Assembly (NCBI GenBank): GCA_002350105.1 | Contig: DEDT01000059.1 | Location: forward strand, 18,265 to 82,264 | Direction: 5' to 3' | Source of the DNA: Selenomonadaceae bacterium UBA2897 | GTDB lineage: Bacteria; Bacillota; Negativicutes; Selenomonadales; Selenomonadaceae | DNA: 64,000 nucleotides | Part shown: positions 24,579 to 34,300 of the stretch, piece after piece | Layout of the letters: each line of letters opens with the position of its first letter | Position numbering within the stretch: the first letter of the stretch is position 1 | Notes under the pieces: generated by a model | What the model saw: the letters and a program-made list of their open reading frames with translations, nothing else | Databases searched by the model: none | What the model was told of the DNA's origin: nothing | Translations under genes and position numbers: made by a program

Positions 24579-25717
24579 GCAAGGCGAGACTGATGCAGGG
24601 CAATGAGGCCTGCGCCGAGGGCGCCATTGCGGCGGGCGTGAATTTCTTTGCGGGCTACCCGATTACGCCGTCCACGGAGATTGCCGAGACCATGGCGAAA
24701 CTCCTGCCGCAGCACGGCGGCAAGTTCGTGCAGATGGAGGATGAAATCGCGAGCATGGGCGCCATCCTCGGCGCGTCCCTCGCGGGCGCGAAGGCTATGG
24801 ACGCGACGTCCGGCCCGGGCTTCTCGCTGAAGCAGGAGCTCATCGGCTTCGCGGCCTGTGCGGAGATCCCCTGCGTGCTCGTGGATGTGCAGCGCGTGGG
24901 TCCCTCGACGGGCCAGCCGACCTCGCCGTCCCAGGGGGATGTCATGCAGGCGCGCTGGGGCACGCATGGCGATCACCCAATGATCGCACTTTCACCGTGG
25001 AGCGTGCGCGAGACCTACGATATGACGGTGGAGGCGGTGAATCTCTCCGAGCGTTTCCGCACGCCGGTCATCCTGCTCATGGATGAGGTCGTGGGCCATC
25101 TGCGCGAAAAGGTGGAGTTGCCGGAGAACGTCGAGGTCTATCCGCGCCGCCAGCCGAAATGCACGCGCGCCGAGGGTTACGAGCCCTACACGCCGGACGA
25201 GGACCTCGTGCCGAACGTCGCGGACTTCGGCAAGGGCTACCATATCCATGTGACGGGTCTCATCCACGATGAGACGGGCTTCCCCTCCGGCAGCCCCAGG
25301 GTGACGGCTGACTCGATTCGCCGCCTGCACGAGAAGATCATGCGCGTGAGCGATGAGATCATCCGCACGGAGTCGTACTTCATGGACGATGCGGAGTACG
25401 CGGTCGTATCCTACGGCGGTGCCGCGCGCACGGCCTATGAAGCGGTGGCGCAGGCACGTAAGAAGGGCCAGAAGGTCGGTTTGCTGCGCCTCATCACCAT
25501 CTGGCCGTTTGCGGACAAAGCCGTGCAGGCTGTGGCCGCGAAGGTCAAGGGTCTGCTCGTGGCCGAGCTGAACTACGGACAGCTCGTCGGCGAAGTTGAG
25601 CGCGCTACAGAGGGCCGTTGCCCCGTGCATTTCTGCGGCAAGTACGATATGCACACCTATGAGCCGCAGGATCTCACGCAGGCCATCGACGCCATGCTGG
25701 CAGGAGGGGAGAAATAA
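24575..25717 (+). CDS. korA: 2-oxoacid:ferredoxin oxidoreductase alpha subunit
   Basis: 380 residues. The N-terminal motif EGAIAAGVNFFAGYPITPSTEI and the later SGPGFSLKQELIGFA region are typical of KorA (2-oxoglutarate type). With the beta subunit it forms the thiamine-diphosphate core that oxidatively decarboxylates 2-oxoglutarate to succinyl-CoA, or runs in reverse for CO2 fixation. A related branched-chain 2-oxoacid specificity cannot be excluded from sequence. The start overlaps korD by 4 bases. Confidence 0.92.
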   Translation: MSKARLMQGNEACAEGAIAAGVNFFAGYPITPSTEIAETMAKLLPQHGGKFVQMEDEIASMGAILGASLAGAKAMDATSGPGFSLKQELIGFAACAEIPCVLVDVQRVGPSTGQPTSPSQGDVMQARWGTHGDHPMIALSPWSVRETYDMTVEAVNLSERFRTPVILLMDEVVGHLREKVELPENVEVYPRRQPKCTRAEGYEPYTPDEDLVPNVADFGKGYHIHVTGLIHDETGFPSGSPRVTADSIRRLHEKIMRVSDEIIRTESYFMDDAEYAVVSYGGAARTAYEAVAQARKKGQKVGLLRLITIWPFADKAVQAVAAKVKGLLVAELNYGQLVGEVERATEGRCPVHFCGKYDMHTYEPQDLTQAIDAMLAGGEK

Positions 25718-26544
25718 TGGAGAGAAGTTACGAAAAGTATTTTCGTCAGAACCGCCTGCCGCACCTCTGGTGCCCCGGCTGCGGCAATGGCATCGCGATG
25801 AAGGCCATCGTGCAGGCCATCGGGCAACAGGAAGGTTTCACGCAGGATAACACGGTTATCGTCTCGGGCATCGGCTGTTCGTCGCGTGCATCGGGCTACA
25901 TGGATTTCGATACGCTGCACACGGCGCACGGCCGCGCCGTCCCGTTCGCGACGGGCATTAAGCTCGCGCGGCCGGAGCTCAACGTCGTCGTGATTACGGG
26001 CGACGGCGACTGCACGGCCATCGGTGGCAACCACTTCATCCATGGCTGCCGCCGCAACGTGGACCTCACGGTCGTGCTGTTCAACAATAACATCTACGGT
26101 ATGACGGGCGGCCAGGCCTCGCCGATGACGCCGCTGGGCAAGAAGGCTACGACGGCACCCTACGGCTCCGTCGACCGTCCCTTCGACGCATGCAAGCTGG
26201 CCGAGGCGGCGGGCGCGACCTACGTGGCTCGCTCCACGGCCTACCACGTGCCGCATCTCACCAAGATGATTAAGGACGGTCTCAGCAATAAAGGCTTTTC
26301 TTTCATCGAGGCGCTCGTGCAGTGCCCGACGGCCTATGGCCGCCGCAACAAGCTCGGCAGTCCGGCCAATATGATGAAGTGGATGCGTGACAACGCGGTC
26401 ATGCTTGCGGCCTGGAACAAGCTGCCAGAGGAGAAGAAACAGGGCGAGAAGTTCCCCATCGGCTGCTTCTGCAGCACGTCGGCCACGGACTACGACACGG
26501 CCTACGATGAGGTCATCGCACGCGCAGAGGAGGCGGTAAAATGA
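25717..26544 (+). CDS. korB: 2-oxoacid:ferredoxin oxidoreductase beta subunit (thiamine-diphosphate binding)
   Basis: 275 residues. WCPGCGNGIAMKAIVQA at the start and the ThDP motif GDGDCTAIGGNHFIH...NNNIYGMTGGQ are visible. It binds ThDP and Mg2+ and pairs with the alpha subunit. The start shares one base with the korA stop. Confidence 0.93.
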   Translation: MERSYEKYFRQNRLPHLWCPGCGNGIAMKAIVQAIGQQEGFTQDNTVIVSGIGCSSRASGYMDFDTLHTAHGRAVPFATGIKLARPELNVVVITGDGDCTAIGGNHFIHGCRRNVDLTVVLFNNNIYGMTGGQASPMTPLGKKATTAPYGSVDRPFDACKLAEAAGATYVARSTAYHVPHLTKMIKDGLSNKGFSFIEALVQCPTAYGRRNKLGSPANMMKWMRDNAVMLAAWNKLPEEKKQGEKFPIGCFCSTSATDYDTAYDEVIARAEEAVK

Positions 26545-27068
26545 GGAAGCAGCTGAGATTATCCGGCTCGGGCGGCCAGGGCGTCATCACCGCCGCCATC
26601 ATCCTCGCCGAGGCGGCGGTGGACGAGGGCAAGGAGGCCGTGCAGTCGCAGTCCTACGGCCCGGAGGCGCGCGGCGGTGCCTCGAAATCCGAGGTCATCA
26701 TCGACGACGCGCCCATCTACCATCCGCACGTGCAGGTGCCGGACCTCGTGCTCGCCCTGACGCAGAAGGCGGCGGATAAATACTACCACGACCTGAATCC
26801 CGCGGGCTTGCTCGTGCTCGACACGCAGCTCGTGCCCGAGGTGCCGGACTTCCCCCACGTCGTGCGCATCCCCTTCACGCAGCTCGCCGTGGAGCAGTGC
26901 GGCCGCAAGCTCTTCACGAACATCGTCGCCCTCGGTGCCCTCGTGCGCCTCACGGGCATCGTGGAGTATGAGACCATCAAAAAAGCGGTGGCACACAGGG
27001 TGCCACCGGCAACGGTGGAGAAAAATATGCAGGCCCTCCAGGTCGGCTGGGACGCCGCGGCAAAGTGA
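26541..27068 (+). CDS. korC: 2-oxoacid:ferredoxin oxidoreductase gamma subunit
   Basis: 175 residues, beginning RLSGSGGQGVITAAIILAEA, the gamma-subunit glycine-rich signature, followed by SQSYGPEARGGASKSEVI. Completes the KorDABC complex; overlaps korB by 4 bases. An intrinsic terminator follows. Confidence 0.93.
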   Translation: MRKQLRLSGSGGQGVITAAIILAEAAVDEGKEAVQSQSYGPEARGGASKSEVIIDDAPIYHPHVQVPDLVLALTQKAADKYYHDLNPAGLLVLDTQLVPEVPDFPHVVRIPFTQLAVEQCGRKLFTNIVALGALVRLTGIVEYETIKKAVAHRVPPATVEKNMQALQVGWDAAAK

Positions 27069-27092
27069 TCATATACGCGTAAAAAATATACA

Positions 27093-27133
27093 GGGGCTGT
27101 CGCACCATGCGCGGTACGTCAGCCCCCTTTTTT
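27093..27133 (+). terminator. Terminator of the kor operon
   Basis: GGGGCTG/CAGCCCC with a 20-base loop and six T. On the other strand the T run is weaker, so leftward termination of the toxin-antitoxin operon is uncertain. Confidence 0.85.
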
Positions 27134-27147
27134 GTTACTGGCAGGTG

Positions 27148-27420
27148 TTATTCTTTGCGATAAATTTCGCTACGGTGTCCGACCGTCAGAGTAAGGATGA
27201 CGAGTTCCTCATCTTCGATTTCACAGATGAGGCGATAGTCGCCGACGCGGTAACGCCACAGGCCTGCGAGGTTTGCCGTCAGGCCTTTTCCCGTTGCACG
27301 CGGATCCTCGCAGCCAATCAGGTGTTTCTCCATCCACGATTTCAGGATTTTTTGCGTGTAGCGGTCGAGCTTCTTGAATTCCTTGCGAAAGCGTGCGGTA
27401 GTCTCTACGCGGTAACTCAT
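27148..27420 (-). CDS. RelE-family toxin (mRNA interferase)
   Basis: 90 residues with the ParE/RelE fold pattern: FRKEFKKLDRYTQKILKSWM near the start, then GLWRYRVGDYRLICEIEDEE and VGHRSEIY at the end. These Arg/Tyr/His positions match ribosome-dependent mRNA-cleaving RelE/YoeB-type toxins. It overlaps the antitoxin by 4 bases and is last of four genes in a leftward operon. Confidence 0.88.
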   Translation of the reverse strand: MSYRVETTARFRKEFKKLDRYTQKILKSWMEKHLIGCEDPRATGKGLTANLAGLWRYRVGDYRLICEIEDEELVILTLTVGHRSEIYRKE

Positions 27421-27638
27421 AAATCCAGCTCCTGCCAGAGATTTTCGATGGGCTCGCTCTTTTTACCGCTCTTCACATAGTCCGCGTGGGCCTCCTCCGC
27501 CACGCGGATATCATATTCGTCCTCAATCTTTTCGAACAAGGCCCGTTTGAACGCCTCGCCCAAGGACATGGCATGCAATTTGGCATAGCTGTCAGCCAGC
27601 ATGCGTTCTTCTTCATTCAACCGAATCGAGAATCCCAT
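27417..27638 (-). CDS. RelB-like antitoxin of the RelE toxin
   Basis: 73 residues. The N-terminal ribbon-helix-helix (FSIRLNEEERMLADSYAKLH) should bind operator DNA. The acidic C-terminal half, ending SEPIENLWQELDL, should wrap the toxin. It starts only 18 bases after the upstream vapC stop with RBS GAGGAGG, implying co-transcription of two toxin-antitoxin pairs. Confidence 0.85.
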   Translation of the reverse strand: MGFSIRLNEEERMLADSYAKLHAMSLGEAFKRALFEKIEDEYDIRVAEEAHADYVKSGKKSEPIENLWQELDL

Positions 27639-27656
27639 AAAAATACCTCCTCTCTG

Positions 27657-28067
27657 TTATGCGAGGCTTACCCAATTTTCGATTTTCAGATTGGGAACCC
27701 TTTCGAATTCACGGACGTTATTCGTGACAAGAATAAGATTCCTCGTTAGTGCCTGTGCGGCAATTTGCATGTCGTACGGTCCAATAGGGCACCCGCGTCT
27801 TTCCAGGTAAGCCCGAATCAGGCCAAATGTTTCTGCATCTTCATTGTCAAATGGCAACGTCTGGAAATTCGAGCAGAACAGCTTTGCTGCTCTGCTCGCT
27901 TTTTCTGGTGCGTGGCTTTTAGCCGCTCCATATAGCATTTCCGATAAGCAGACGGATGAAACAGCTATACTTGACGGGTTTATCTGGAAGAGTTTTTTTC
28001 TGACCTCAGGTTTCCGGTTATTGATGACATAAATGCAGATATTGGTATCCAGCAGATATTCAATCAA
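27657..28067 (-). CDS. vapC: VapC toxin (PIN-domain ribonuclease)
   Basis: 136 residues if started at the TTG of 28065-28067, which has the RBS GAGGTGG at 28073-28079 and gives the usual VapC N-terminus (IEYLLDTNICIYVI). An ATG at 28080-28082 is an alternative without an RBS. PIN-domain acidic residues are seen in LLDTNICIY, SEMLYGA and PIGPYDMQIAAQA. VapC toxins cleave initiator tRNA or rRNA. Overlaps vapB by 8 bases. Confidence 0.88.
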   Translation of the reverse strand: MIEYLLDTNICIYVINNRKPEVRKKLFQINPSSIAVSSVCLSEMLYGAAKSHAPEKASRAAKLFCSNFQTLPFDNEDAETFGLIRAYLERRGCPIGPYDMQIAAQALTRNLILVTNNVREFERVPNLKIENWVSLA

Positions 28068-28296
28068 ATGGTTCCACCTCATCTTTTGGCATTTTAGGCT
28101 GATTGCGTCCGTCCGCCATAAAATCATCGGGGAACATGGTTAAAGAGGCCTTGAGTGCGGCCCAGGGGTCCTCTACGGGAGATATAACATACACATTGCC
28201 AACCTGTTCAATATTGACCTCGGATTCGTCTACGCGGTATTCCTTAGGGATGCGTAGAGCCTGGCTATTGCCGCTGCGAAATATCTTTGCGATCAT
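28060..28296 (-). CDS. vapB: VapB antitoxin (AbrB/SpoVT-type DNA-binding)
   Basis: 78 residues. The start MIAKIFRSGNSQALRIPKEY is the swapped-hairpin AbrB DNA-binding signature of VapB. The acidic end (PKDEVEPFD) contacts VapC. RBS AAGGAGG. First gene of the leftward vapBC-relBE operon, presumably auto-regulated at the promoter just upstream. Confidence 0.9.
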   Translation of the reverse strand: MIAKIFRSGNSQALRIPKEYRVDESEVNIEQVGNVYVISPVEDPWAALKASLTMFPDDFMADGRNQPKMPKDEVEPFD

Positions 28297-28318
28297 ACTG
28301 CATCGCCTCCTTATGGTT

Positions 28319-28348
28319 AGTATATACGAATGTATATACGAATGTCAA
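28319..28348 (-). promoter_or_regulatory. Promoter of the vapBC-relBE operon with repeated operator-like words
   Basis: Minus strand TTGACA (28343-28348), an 18-bp spacer and TATACT (28319-28324). The spacer and -10 lie in two tandem copies of TATATACGAATG (plus strand, 28321-28344), a natural candidate for VapB-VapC binding. Confidence 0.75.
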
Positions 28349-28569
28349 CGAGCATTTTGCCGCTTAGGGTTGTTTCTAAGTATGATACCCTTTAAGGAAC
28401 ATATAGGCAGGAAATTTTTATTTTATGGAGAATTTTTGTAAATGGAATCGTATATATGGCACACGATATGGCAGTTGAGTGCCGATTTATTCATAATGGC
28501 AGTACAGGTGTCGCTTGAATGGTAAGAGACATGGTCGTTGGGGACCGCATAAGAGGATATTTTTGAACT

Positions 28570-30195
28570 ATGGCAAAGAAGAAAAAAGAAGTGGCACTGA
28601 ATTTGGATGCGGTGTTGTTCAAATGCCGTGATATTTTGCGCAAGGCGAGTAATTCGGGCTCGTTCTTTGAGAAGCGCGATTTGATGCTGACGCTGGTATT
28701 CCTGCGCTTTATCGGGGAGAAGTTCGAGGATGGCGTGGCGAATCTGGCGGAGCAGCTGCGAAAGCAGGGGCTGGATCCTGAGGCACCGGAGATTCATGCG
28801 GCATTTTTCGATGACCCTTCCTTTACGGACGGCACGTATAACTTGCAAAAGGAAGCACGCTGGTCGACCATCATCAACACGCCGGCGCCAAAGCTGAACA
28901 CGGCGCTGGACGCGGCCTTGCACAGCATCGCGACGACGGATGCGCGGCTCAGAGGCTGCTTCAACGAAGGCACGTTTACCTCGCGGGGACTGGGCGCGAG
29001 CGATATCAAGCAGCTGGTCGATGAGGTCAATAAAATCAGCCATAAGAAGTTCGGTGAGGAAAAAGACCTCATCGGACGCGTTTACGAATATTTTCTCAAG
29101 GAGTTTGCCGTCAACGCTACGAAGGAGGAGGGCGAGTTCTATACGCCGCATGATGCGGTGCAGCTGATCGCGGCGATGATTGAGCCCTTTGACGGGACGC
29201 TCTATGATCCGTGCTGCGGCTCGGGCGGCATGTTTATCCAGAGTGCGGATCTCGTCAAGGCGCGCAAGGGGGATATCCGCCGCATCAACGTGTACGGGCA
29301 GGAAAAGGAAGCGGCGACCCTGCGCCTGGCCAAGATGAATCTGGCCCTGCGCGGCATCAGCAACAATCTGGGCGAGGCGAGCATTTCCACATTCAAAAAC
29401 GACTTGCATAAAGGGCTGTATTTCGACTATATCATGGCGAATCCGCCGTTCAATCTCAAGAACTGGTGGGAGGAAGGGCTCGCGAACGACGCACGCTGGG
29501 TCGACTACGGCGTGCCGCCGCAGAGCAATGCGAACTATGCCTGGGTACTGCATATCCTCTCCCATCTGAAACCGCTGACGGGCGTGGCGGGATTCCTGCT
29601 CTCGAACGGTGCCCTTAACGATAGCGATGCCCTCTCTATCCGGCAAAAGCTGCTGGAGCATGACAAGGTGGAAGCCATTGTCATCCTGCCACGGGATCTC
29701 TTCATCACGACGGATATCAGCGTGACGCTCTGGATCCTGAACCAGAATAAACGGGGCGGTGACTACCATGGGCGCCAGCTGCGCGACCGTCATGGGGAGG
29801 TGCTGTTCCTCGACCTGCGCACGTGGCGGGAGCATGCGGTCAAGGGCGAGCAAAAGAAGAAGGTCATGCTCGACAGCGAGCAAATCGCGCGGGCAACCGC
29901 CATCTATCACCGCTGGCAGGAGAAAGGCACGGACGGCAATAGCTATGCGGAGCCCGAGCTCTACCGCAGCGTCAGCCTGGCGGAGATCAAGGCACACGAC
30001 TGGAGCCTCATCCCCTCGAACTATATCGAGTTCGTCGACCATGACCTGGAGATGGACTATGCGGCCGAAATGCAGCGTATCCAGCAGTCTATGCACGCGC
30101 TCATGGCGCGCGAGCAAAAGAGCCAGCGGGAACTCATCGCGGCGTTTGAGGGGATAGGATATGGAATTGGCGTGACTAGTGGTGATGATGTATGA
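28570..30195 (+). CDS. hsdM: Type I restriction-modification system, methyltransferase subunit HsdM
   Basis: 541 residues. An N-terminal helical HsdM_N domain is followed by the N6-adenine methyltransferase motifs DPCCGSGGMFIQS (SAM binding) and NPPFNLK (catalytic NPPF). It methylates adenine at the site chosen by HsdS and is needed for both modification and restriction. The RBS is weak. hsdS overlaps by 4 bases and hsdR follows, so the operon is complete. Confidence 0.95.
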   Translation: MAKKKKEVALNLDAVLFKCRDILRKASNSGSFFEKRDLMLTLVFLRFIGEKFEDGVANLAEQLRKQGLDPEAPEIHAAFFDDPSFTDGTYNLQKEARWSTIINTPAPKLNTALDAALHSIATTDARLRGCFNEGTFTSRGLGASDIKQLVDEVNKISHKKFGEEKDLIGRVYEYFLKEFAVNATKEEGEFYTPHDAVQLIAAMIEPFDGTLYDPCCGSGGMFIQSADLVKARKGDIRRINVYGQEKEAATLRLAKMNLALRGISNNLGEASISTFKNDLHKGLYFDYIMANPPFNLKNWWEEGLANDARWVDYGVPPQSNANYAWVLHILSHLKPLTGVAGFLLSNGALNDSDALSIRQKLLEHDKVEAIVILPRDLFITTDISVTLWILNQNKRGGDYHGRQLRDRHGEVLFLDLRTWREHAVKGEQKKKVMLDSEQIARATAIYHRWQEKGTDGNSYAEPELYRSVSLAEIKAHDWSLIPSNYIEFVDHDLEMDYAAEMQRIQQSMHALMAREQKSQRELIAAFEGIGYGIGVTSGDDV

Positions 30196-31301
30196 GAAAG
30201 GTCCGTTTAGGCGATTACATCGAGCAGTCAACAAAGAATAACCGCCAAGAGCAGTACGGTACGGATTTGATTGTCGGTGTGAACAGTAAGGGAGAATTTT
30301 CAGAGCCCAAGGGCAATGTAACTGGGGTAAATTTGAAGCCGTATAAAATAGTTCAGCACGGCGATTTCGTATATAATCCCTCACGGCTGGATTTAGGCTC
30401 TATCGCATATCGTGAAGCTGGCCTGTGTATTGTTTCGCACCTGTATATTATTTTTCGGCTCAATGCTATGGGAAAAGAGCATATCGATCCCCTTTATTTG
30501 TTGCTTTATTTGCGTCGCACCGAGTTTCGCCGTGAAGTGACCTTTAGGAATTTTGGCAGTCAAAGGCCGGAATTCAATTTCTATGACCTGAGTGCCCTGA
30601 TTATCCCCTTGCCGCCCTTGGCGAAGCAGCGGCAGGCGGTGGCGGTTTATCAGGGATTAAAGGACAATCTGGCGGCCTACGAACAGGGGCTGGAAGACCT
30701 CAAGCTGACCTGTGACGGCTTTATCGACCAGCTGCGACATGATTTGCCAGGAAAACGTATTGGCCCATACATTCAGGCGTCGGATGTCCGTAATGTACAT
30801 CAACTTGAGGTCTCGCAGGTACGAGGTATTTCGACGAATAAAACCTTGATTGAAACGAAAGCTAACATGGATGGCGTTAGTTTGTCGAACTATAAGGAAC
30901 TGGCACCATGTCAGTTTGTTTATGTAGCAGATACCTCGCGCCGAGGGGATAAAGTCGCCATAGCATACAATGATAGTGATGAGCCATACTTGGTTTCCTC
31001 GATTTATACGGTTTTTTCTACAGACAAGGCAGTCCTTTTACCAGAATATCTGATGATGTTTTTTCACCGTGCGGAGTTCGACCGCTATGCGCGCTTTCAT
31101 TCATGGGGCTCGGCGCGGGAGACCTTTGACTGGCAGGAGCTTTGTGATGTACGCATTCCTGTGCCTGAGGTAAAGGTGCAACGCGCTGTTGCGGACATTT
31201 ATAAATGTTACATCGAGCGGCAGCGGATTGCGGCGGAGCTGCGGCAGCAGCTGCAGGATATCTGCCCCGTGCTCGTGCGGGGCGCGCTGGGGGAGGTGTG
31301 A
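30192..31301 (+). CDS. hsdS: Type I restriction-modification system, specificity subunit HsdS
   Basis: 369 residues with two target-recognition domains (about 1-140 and 195-330). Each is followed by a conserved helical spacer: PLPPLAKQRQAVAVYQGLKD in the first half, PVPEVKVQRAVADIYKCYIE in the second. Each half reads part of the bipartite DNA site. Recognition regions are visibly more A/T-rich than hsdM and hsdR, common for these exchangeable segments. No second hsdS or recombinase is nearby, so no sign of phase variation. Confidence 0.93.
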   Translation: MRKVRLGDYIEQSTKNNRQEQYGTDLIVGVNSKGEFSEPKGNVTGVNLKPYKIVQHGDFVYNPSRLDLGSIAYREAGLCIVSHLYIIFRLNAMGKEHIDPLYLLLYLRRTEFRREVTFRNFGSQRPEFNFYDLSALIIPLPPLAKQRQAVAVYQGLKDNLAAYEQGLEDLKLTCDGFIDQLRHDLPGKRIGPYIQASDVRNVHQLEVSQVRGISTNKTLIETKANMDGVSLSNYKELAPCQFVYVADTSRRGDKVAIAYNDSDEPYLVSSIYTVFSTDKAVLLPEYLMMFFHRAEFDRYARFHSWGSARETFDWQELCDVRIPVPEVKVQRAVADIYKCYIERQRIAAELRQQLQDICPVLVRGALGEV

Positions 31302-31303
31302 GT

Positions 31304-34300
31304 ATGGGCAAGCTAAAGAATTATAACGGACGATTCTGCGAATACGACTTTGAAGCTGCGCTCATCAGCATGCTGGAGCAGCCTGGTTGGCAGTACCTGG
31401 CAGGCTCGCAGCTGCCGCGCACCTCGGAGCGCGAGGTCATCTATGTGGATGATTTGGAACAGTTCCTGCGCAAGACGTATCCGGCTTTCTCCGTGCAGGA
31501 TATCGAGCGTCTGCGCGATCAGGTCCTTTATGCCGATGCGGGCGGCGACTTCGCTACGCTCCATCGGGTGTACGGCTGGCTCGTGGATGGCTTTTCCTTT
31601 CAGCCCGAGCAGGGGCTGGCGCAGCAGGTGACGCTCATGGACTTTGCGCGGCCTGCGCAGAATATCTTCCGTGTGGTGAACCAGCTGACCATTACCTACA
31701 CCGATCATGGCAAGGAGTGGGAGCGCCGTCCCGATATTCTGCTCTATGTGAATGGTATCCCCGTCTGCATTTTTGAACTGAAGAATCCAGCCAATGACGC
31801 TGTGGGCATCGTGGATGCCTGGGAGCAGATCGTCACGCGCTATTGGCGCGATATCCCGCAGCTGCTGCATTATACGCCGCTCGCGTGTATCACGGATGGC
31901 GTGAAGTCCCGCCTTGGTACGGTGCGCACGCCGTATGAGCATTTCTATGCCTGGCGGCAGGTGAATGACGGGGACAAAGTCTCTACGGGCGGCTTTGATG
32001 AACTGGCTGCGATGGTGCAAGGCGTTTTTGCCCCGGACAGGTTCCTTGAGATTTTCCGCGACTATATCTATTTTGCGGATAGCTCGTTTGACGATGAGGA
32101 GCGGGAGATTGTCTGCCGCTATCCGCAGTTTTTCGCCGTGCGGCGGCTCAAGGCGAGTATCGTCACGGCCGTCAGGGCACAGTCGGGGAAGGGTGGTACC
32201 TACTTCGGCGCGACAGGCTGCGGCAAGACCTATGCGATGGCCTTTTTGGCGCGGCAGCTGGCCATGCGCTGCACGGATGTGCCGGTCATGGGTTCGCCCA
32301 CGGTGCTCCTGATTGTGGACCGTGACGAGCTGCAGGAGCAGGGCGCAAAACTCTTTACCCGCAGCAAAGAGTTCCTGGGGCTGGGTGAGGTGCGTATCGT
32401 GCTGACGCGCCGTGAGCTGCGGGAGGAGTTGCAGGCCCGCGAGAGTGGCGGCTTCTATATCACGACGATTCAGAAGTTCTGCGACCGGCAGGAGGACAAG
32501 CTCGGCCTGCTCTCGGAGCGGGCGAATATTATCTGTTTCTCGGATGAGGCACACCGTACGCAGCTGGCCCGCGCGAAGGCCATTCGCTTTTCCCAGGATG
32601 CCGATGCCAATATGAAGGCCATGCTCTCGAAACCTTATGCCAAGGTCCTGCGCGAGGCGCTGCCGCATGCGACGTTCGTCGGCTTTACCGGTACGCCGAT
32701 AGCGGAGACGTATCAGACCTTTGGTGAGGAGATTGCGCGCTATACGATGGATCAGGCCGTAGCGGATGGCATCACCGTGCCCATCAAATACCATCCACGC
32801 ATCGCGCGCGTGCTGCTAGATGAGCAGAAGGTCAAGGAGATTGAGGCATACTATCGCCGTTGCGGCGAGGAGGGAGCCTCGGCAGAGGATGTGCAGGCCA
32901 GCAAGAAGGCCATGAGCTCCATGGAGATTATTCTCGGCGAACCTTCGCGCTTGGAGCGGCTGGCTATCGATATTCACGACCATTATCTGGCAGCCTGTGC
33001 TGCGGATCCCCAGCGCGTGCAAAAAGCGCTGATTACCTGCGCTTCGCGGCCGATTGCCTACGCACTGCTGGAAAAGTTCCAGGCCCTCTATCCGGAGTGG
33101 TTCACGCTGCGGCGCGTGCCTGAGGACTATACAGCCAGCGAGGAGGAACTGCGCACGCTGGTGGAGATGCCGACCATTGCGATGGTGTCCAGCGTGGGTA
33201 GCAATGATAAAAAGGCGATGTATGATTATCTGGGTGGCACGAAGAACGACCAGCGCAGCCAAAGGCTGGAGGCGGCGTTCAAACAGGAGCATTCCAACTT
33301 CCGTATCGCGATTGTGGTCGATATGTGGATTACGGGGTTCGATGTGCCTGCGCTTACCTACTTGTACAATGACAAGCCCTTGGAAAAGCATTTGCTCATC
33401 CAGACCATCAGTCGCGTGAACCGCAAATATCCCGGTAAGTCGTATGGTATGATTATTGACTATATCGGTATCCGCGATGCCATGCGGCAGGCACTCAAGG
33501 TCTACGGTGGCACTGGCTCGGTCGCACCTTCGCCGGATGATGTGGCACAGGCGGAGCAGATTTTCCGCGAATTGCTGGCGATTTTGCAGCGGCTCCTTAC
33601 CGATTTTGACTTGTCCGTGTTCTTGCAGCCGGATGCGGACCCGGCCCTGCGTTATCAATGCTTGTCCCGCGCCGCGGAGTATGTCTTTACGGAGACGCGG
33701 CGGCTGTCCCTGGAGCGCGAAGACGGCAAAGGCACGACCCGTGTTTCCTTCAAAACGTATTTCCTGGCCATGGTCAAGCGCCTGCGCGCTGCCTATGATG
33801 TCTGCCAGCCTTCGGGCGGGCTGGGTGAGCAGGAAATGGCACTGGCACAGTGTTTCTTTGCCGTAGCTGGTTTCGTGCGTAAATTGAGCGGCAAGTCGGA
33901 GCTCGATACAGAGAGTATGAATCGCCACGTCGAGCATATGGTCGCAGAGGCGCTGAAATATAGCAAGGTAGAAAATATCCTGGCACCGGGCGAGAAAGAG
34001 GATATCTTTGGTCCGGAGTTTACCGAGGCTGTGGCCGATATCAAGATGCCCGCCACGCGCCTCGAAGCCCTCGTCAAGATGCTGCGCCGCCAGATCAAGG
34101 AATACCAGCGCACGAATCAGGTAGCTGCGCGCAAGTATCAGGAGATGCTGGAGGAGACGATTCAAAGGTATCACGAGCGGCGCAAGAAACTGTCTGAGGA
34201 GGAGGCTGGAGCCGCGCAGGAACAGGCCGCTGCCGACATCATCGCCGAGGCGACGGCGCAGGCAAAGGACATCATGCGGGATATGCAGGCTGATCGCAAC

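Noticed and set aside
30192..31301. Phase-variable hsdS through inverted repeats or a second hsdS copy.
   Set aside because: No second specificity gene, recombinase or long inverted repeats were seen nearby.
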